This document shows positions 13,678 through 16,264 of a stretch of DNA of 16,264 bases, piece after piece. Under the pieces are notes generated by a model. It saw only the letters and a program-made list of their open reading frames with translations. It was not told the origin of the DNA and did not search any database. The DNA comes from an uncultured Collinsella sp. (GTDB lineage: Bacteria; Actinomycetota; Coriobacteriia; Coriobacteriales; Coriobacteriaceae): the NCBI GenBank assembly GCA_958429225.1, contig CAUAJB010000052.1:1-16264 (forward strand), read 5' to 3'. How positions within the stretch are numbered: position 1 is the stretch's first letter; every line of letters begins with the position of its first letter. The translations under genes and the position numbers were made by a program.

Positions 13678-14589
13678 CTAGGCGAGGGGCGTGGATTCCC
13701 ATTCGCCGGTGGCGTGGGGGATGTCGAAGGTTCGATAACCGCAGTCGTAGGCGTGCGCCTGGGCCTCGCGGATGTTCCAGCAGATATCGCAGGCGCGGTG
13801 CGCGTCCGAGCCAAAGGTGATCGGCACTTCGGCATGGGCAAAGCAGCGCAAAAGACCGGTTGCGGGGTAGTAGTCGCCCAAGCCCTTGCGCGGTGCGGCC
13901 GTCGAGACCTCAACGCGGCGGCCCGTATCGTGCGCGCACTCTGCCATCTGCTGCCAAAACGGTGCGGGGTCAAAATCGGGCGCAAAGCCTTCCTTCGAAA
14001 AGCGCATGACCAGGTCGGGGTGAGCCATCACATCAAAGTTGAGCGGGCTCTCGCAGGCGCGGCACCAGTCATCGACATAGCGCTCCCACACGCCGCGTAC
14101 CCCCAGGTTTTCCCAAACGTGCAGGTTGGTGTCATCGTCGATCCAGCCGCAGCGCGAATCGGGCGTATCGGGACGAGCGACGTCCTCCGTTCCCGTCGTA
14201 CCCGCGGCACCGGCCATGATATCGCCTGGGTTGCCAATCCAGTGCACACTGCCCAGGCGCACGACGGCGCCCTGGGACCAGCGCTCAACCAAAGGCTCGC
14301 AGCCCTCGTACCAATCGCATTCGAAACCGTAGATAAAGGTGAGTTCTGGCGCAATCTGAGCGGCAAGATTGCGAGCGTCCTCAAAAGCCAGACGATGCGC
14401 CGGGAGGTCACCCTCAGTAACCTGCACCTCGCAGTTAGCATCCATGCTGGCGGGCAGGGTGAGATGGTCGGTCGAGACCATGACGCGGCAGCCGGCCGCA
14501 GCAGCGGCACGGACGTTGTCCTCAAACGAGGCATGCCCGTCCGAAAACGAGGTGTGGGTATGGCAATCGACCAGCGGGCACATGGGCAT
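13678..14589 (-). CDS. hisK: PHP-type histidinol-phosphate phosphatase
   Basis: This 303-residue PHP-domain metal phosphatase probably makes histidinol from histidinol phosphate, the one step not encoded in the plus-strand his genes. Metal-ligand candidates are His10 and His12 (DCHTHTSFSDG), His42 (STDH), Glu90 (GFECDW), His116 (GSVHWIG), His190 (MAHPD), Glu227 (VEVST), and Asp262 and His264 (GSDAH). The start ATG (complement of 14587-14589) has AAAGGAG upstream. It is somewhat longer than the Bacillus HisJ form, with an insertion near residues 120-155. It converges on hisE. The role rests on family plus context; other PHP phosphoesterase activity cannot be excluded. Confidence 0.85.
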   Translation of the reverse strand: MPMCPLVDCHTHTSFSDGHASFEDNVRAAAAAGCRVMVSTDHLTLPASMDANCEVQVTEGDLPAHRLAFEDARNLAAQIAPELTFIYGFECDWYEGCEPLVERWSQGAVVRLGSVHWIGNPGDIMAGAAGTTGTEDVARPDTPDSRCGWIDDDTNLHVWENLGVRGVWERYVDDWCRACESPLNFDVMAHPDLVMRFSKEGFAPDFDPAPFWQQMAECAHDTGRRVEVSTAAPRKGLGDYYPATGLLRCFAHAEVPITFGSDAHRACDICWNIREAQAHAYDCGYRTFDIPHATGEWESTPLA

Positions 14590-14918
14590 AGCGGCTCCTT
14601 TGCGTCAAGCGAATCCGCTTCATTGTAATGGCGCAGCTCTCAACACGCCGGGCACGCCGGGGATCGAAATCGATTGGAAAGGTTGCGCGGCGCGTGGTGC
14701 GGCCTCGCTTGCTCTCAAAACGTGTACGTCAGCCTCCAAAACCGACAAATAATGACATGCTTGGAGGCTGATGTACATGTTTGGCCGGGGCGGTGGAGTG
14801 TCGGTTTCTTGTCGACAAGGAAAATCGCGCTCATCACGCGCCGTCACACTCGCGCAGCCTGCGATGTGCTAGCGTTTGGATGAACAAAACGAGCCCGTGC
14901 GGAAAGGAGCCGGACCGT
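14590..14918. other. Divergent intergenic region between the phosphatase and LarC2-like genes
   Basis: This 329-base stretch holds no convincing gene. On the minus strand, TACAAT (complement of 14622-14627) is a possible -10 for the phosphatase gene, with no clear -35. A long hairpin lies at 14718-14782 (listed separately). The ribosome site GGAAAGGAG of the next gene is at 14901-14909. The rest shows nothing recognisable. Short open frames here on both strands have no recognisable motifs. Confidence 0.5.
14718..14782 (+). repeat. Long inverted repeat with G-U pairs, possible RNA hairpin
   Basis: The 22-base arms 14718-14739 and 14761-14782 are complementary at 20 positions (shared core GTCAGCCTCCAA in the left arm), with a 21-base loop. 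Both mismatches become G-U pairs when the plus strand is transcribed, while the minus strand would have C-A mismatches. This hints at selection on a plus-strand RNA. No T-run follows. It could be a palindromic repeat, a leader structure or part of a small RNA. Confidence 0.65.
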
Positions 14919-15404
14919 ATGCCATGCGATAGTACATCCCCGCTGTCCCGCGAGACCGATGCACCCGAAACCATCGTCAAGCTGGAATGCGACATCGACG
15001 ATGCGTCGCCCGAGGTGCTCGCCTACGCCGCCGACCGTCTGCGCGGGGCAGGCGCCCGCGAGGTGCACTGGCTGCCCCTCTATTGCAAGAAAGGCCGCCC
15101 CGGCTGGCAGCTGCAGGTAATCTGCACCTACGAGGATATCGAGCGCCTGCAGACGATTATCTTTTTGGAAACCACGACCAACGGCATTCGTCGCCAGGTC
15201 ATGGAGCGCGTTTGCCTGCCACGCCGCTTTGAGCGCGTAACGACGCCATGGGGCGAGGTGTCCGTTAAAGTGGCCACCCTGCCCGACGGCAGCGAGCGTG
15301 CAGCGCCCGAGTACGAGGACTGCGCCCGTCTCGCTCGCGAGCATAATGTGCCGCTCCAGCGCGTGATGCGGGCGGCCCAGAGCGCGGCGCTGCGATTTGA
15401 ATAA
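14919..15404 (+). CDS. Stand-alone LarC C-terminal domain (LarC2-like) protein
   Basis: This 161-residue protein matches the C-terminal half of LarC, the CTP-dependent nickel insertase that completes the nickel-pincer cofactor of lactate racemase. Motifs in family order are KLECDIDDASPE (21-32), KKGRPGW (57-63), ETTTNGIRR (84-92), and PEYEDCARLAREHNVPL (130-146). The LarC N-terminal domain is absent: upstream is a divergent intergenic region and a gene on the other strand. In Lactiplantibacillus, LarC1 and LarC2 are joined by a programmed frameshift; here the second part has its own ATG 14919 and ribosome site GGAAAGGAG. An in-frame ATG at 14880 lacks such a site. Its function alone is unknown. 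Confidence 0.8.
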   Translation: MPCDSTSPLSRETDAPETIVKLECDIDDASPEVLAYAADRLRGAGAREVHWLPLYCKKGRPGWQLQVICTYEDIERLQTIIFLETTTNGIRRQVMERVCLPRRFERVTTPWGEVSVKVATLPDGSERAAPEYEDCARLAREHNVPLQRVMRAAQSAALRFE

Positions 15405-15464
15405 CGCGGCTGGTGGCGACATCCTGCGCCTAGCCATATCAACCCCATTCGAAAGGATCTCCCC

Positions 15465-16013
15465 ATGAAATACCTCATCGCCTCCGACATCCACGGCTCG
15501 GCATACTGGGCCGAGCGCCTCTGCGCCGCCATCGAGTCCGAGCAGCCCGATCGCATTGTGCTGCTGGGCGACCTGCTCTACCACGGTCCGCGCAACGACC
15601 TGCCGCGCGACTATGCTCCCAAGCGCGTGATTCCGCTGCTCAACGCCCTAGCCGACCGCATCATCGCGGTGCGCGGCAACTGCGACGCCGAGGTCGACCA
15701 GATGGTCCTCGACTTCCCCGTCATGGCTGACTACGCCACGCTGTTTGACGAAACCGGCCGTGAGCTGTTCTTGACGCACGGCCATGTCTTTGGCGCCGGC
15801 ATGCACAACAGCGTCGACCACGCGCCCGCGCTGCCTGAGGGCTCCGCGCTCGTCTACGGTCACACGCACATCAAGATCAACGAGGAGAGCGCCGCGCACC
15901 CGGGCCTGTGGCTTTTCAACCCCGGCAGCGTGAGCATTCCCAAGGACGGCACGCACAGCTACGGCATCTACGAGGGCGGTGCGTTCCGCCACGTGGTCAT
16001 GGAGGAGGAGTAG
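15465..16013 (+). CDS. yfcE: YfcE-type metallophosphodiesterase
   Basis: This 182-residue calcineurin-like metallophosphoesterase closely resembles E. coli YfcE, a manganese-dependent phosphodiesterase active on model substrates and of uncertain cellular role. Metal-site motifs are ASDIHGS (6-12), LLGDLLYHGPRNDLP (33-47), VRGNCDAEVDQM (about 69-80), THGHVFG and YGHTH, followed by FNPGSVSIPK. The length and motif order match YfcE throughout. ATG 15465 follows CGAAAGGATCTCCCC. It lies 60 bases after the LarC2-like gene and two bases before mazG, so it probably forms an operon with mazG. Confidence 0.93.
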   Translation: MKYLIASDIHGSAYWAERLCAAIESEQPDRIVLLGDLLYHGPRNDLPRDYAPKRVIPLLNALADRIIAVRGNCDAEVDQMVLDFPVMADYATLFDETGRELFLTHGHVFGAGMHNSVDHAPALPEGSALVYGHTHIKINEESAAHPGLWLFNPGSVSIPKDGTHSYGIYEGGAFRHVVMEEE

Positions 16014-16015
16014 CC

Positions 16016-16264
16016 ATGGCGCAGCATATGGCTCAGCAAAATGCCGAGGGCTCGCGCGACCTGTCCACGCTGGTCGACGCGTCGGCCGAGCTGCAGCATC
16101 TGGTGCAGACCATCTGGCGCCTGCGTCAGCCCGATGGCTGCCCGTGGGACCGTGAGCAGACGCACCGCAGCATCGGCAAGAACATGATCGAGGAGGCCTA
16201 CGAGGCACTCGACTGCATCGAGGCGGACGACGCGGTTCACCTACGCGAGGAGCTGGGCGACGTG
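16016..16264 (+). CDS. mazG: MazG-family nucleotide pyrophosphohydrolase, 5' part
   Basis: The first 83 codons run off the window end. The block IWRLRQPDGCPWDREQTH (about residues 33-50) followed by IEEAYEALDCIE and LREELGDV is diagnostic of MazG, which hydrolyses nucleoside triphosphates to monophosphates and pyrophosphate. Glu residues in EEAYE and EELGD are the metal ligands. ATG 16016 lies two bases after the yfcE stop, with GGAGGAGGAG (16001-16010) as ribosome site. An alternative in-frame ATG lies at 16028. Confidence 0.92.
   Translation, partial: MAQHMAQQNAEGSRDLSTLVDASAELQHLVQTIWRLRQPDGCPWDREQTHRSIGKNMIEEAYEALDCIEADDAVHLREELGDV

Noticed and set aside
13666..14628. A 320-codon plus-strand frame opposite the PHP phosphatase
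   Set aside because: The minus-strand frame has all PHP metal motifs and a good ribosome site, while the plus-strand frame has no motif and starts inside the inverted repeat region.
14623..14880. Short frames upstream of the LarC2-like gene as a remnant of LarC1
   Set aside because: None of the frames shows LarC1-like motifs, and the stretch is dominated by the hairpin and promoter-like sequence.

Overview
The window is a stretch of G+C-rich bacterial chromosome (intergenic DNA is clearly A+T-richer) that fits a gut Coriobacteriia member. Collinsella is the best guess, from the codon style, the man-family sugar PTS and the histidine gene layout, but this is an inference without any database search. 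All genes point rightward except one PHP phosphatase gene.

Region 1 (1-5205) is a sugar-amine uptake and breakdown module. It starts with the last 55 bases of a sugar-isomerase-domain (SIS) deglycase gene. Genes for EIIA and EIIB of a mannose-family PTS follow. After a gap with a promoter come EIIC, EIID and a FrlC-like TIM-barrel epimerase, and after a second, related promoter a complete SIS deglycase gene. The deglycase resembles FrlB/GfrF enzymes that split 6-phosphorylated Amadori compounds such as fructoselysine-6-phosphate or glucoselysine-6-phosphate. The likely pathway is phosphorylating import by the PTS, epimerisation by the FrlC-like protein, then cleavage into a sugar 6-phosphate and an amino acid. 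The two deglycase copies share an identical 3' end (1-55 equals 5151-5205). The complete copy has almost no A/T at codon third positions, unlike every neighbour.

Region 2 (about 5380-14589) holds a complete set of histidine biosynthesis enzymes: hisZ-hisG as one fused gene, then hisD, hisC, hisB, hisH, hisA, hisF, hisI and hisE. A PHP-type histidinol-phosphate phosphatase gene lies convergently on the minus strand and supplies the only step missing from the plus-strand operon. Several joints (hisD-hisC, hisC-hisB, hisH-hisA, hisA-hisF) are overlapping or nearly so. Three others (hisB-hisH, hisF-hisI, hisE-hisK) hold striking inverted repeats, two of them resembling REP elements.

Region 3 (14590-16264) starts with a divergent intergenic region carrying another long hairpin. 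It is followed by a stand-alone LarC C-terminal-domain gene, a YfcE-type phosphodiesterase gene and the start of mazG. No tRNA, rRNA, CRISPR array, transposase gene or transcription-regulator gene was seen.
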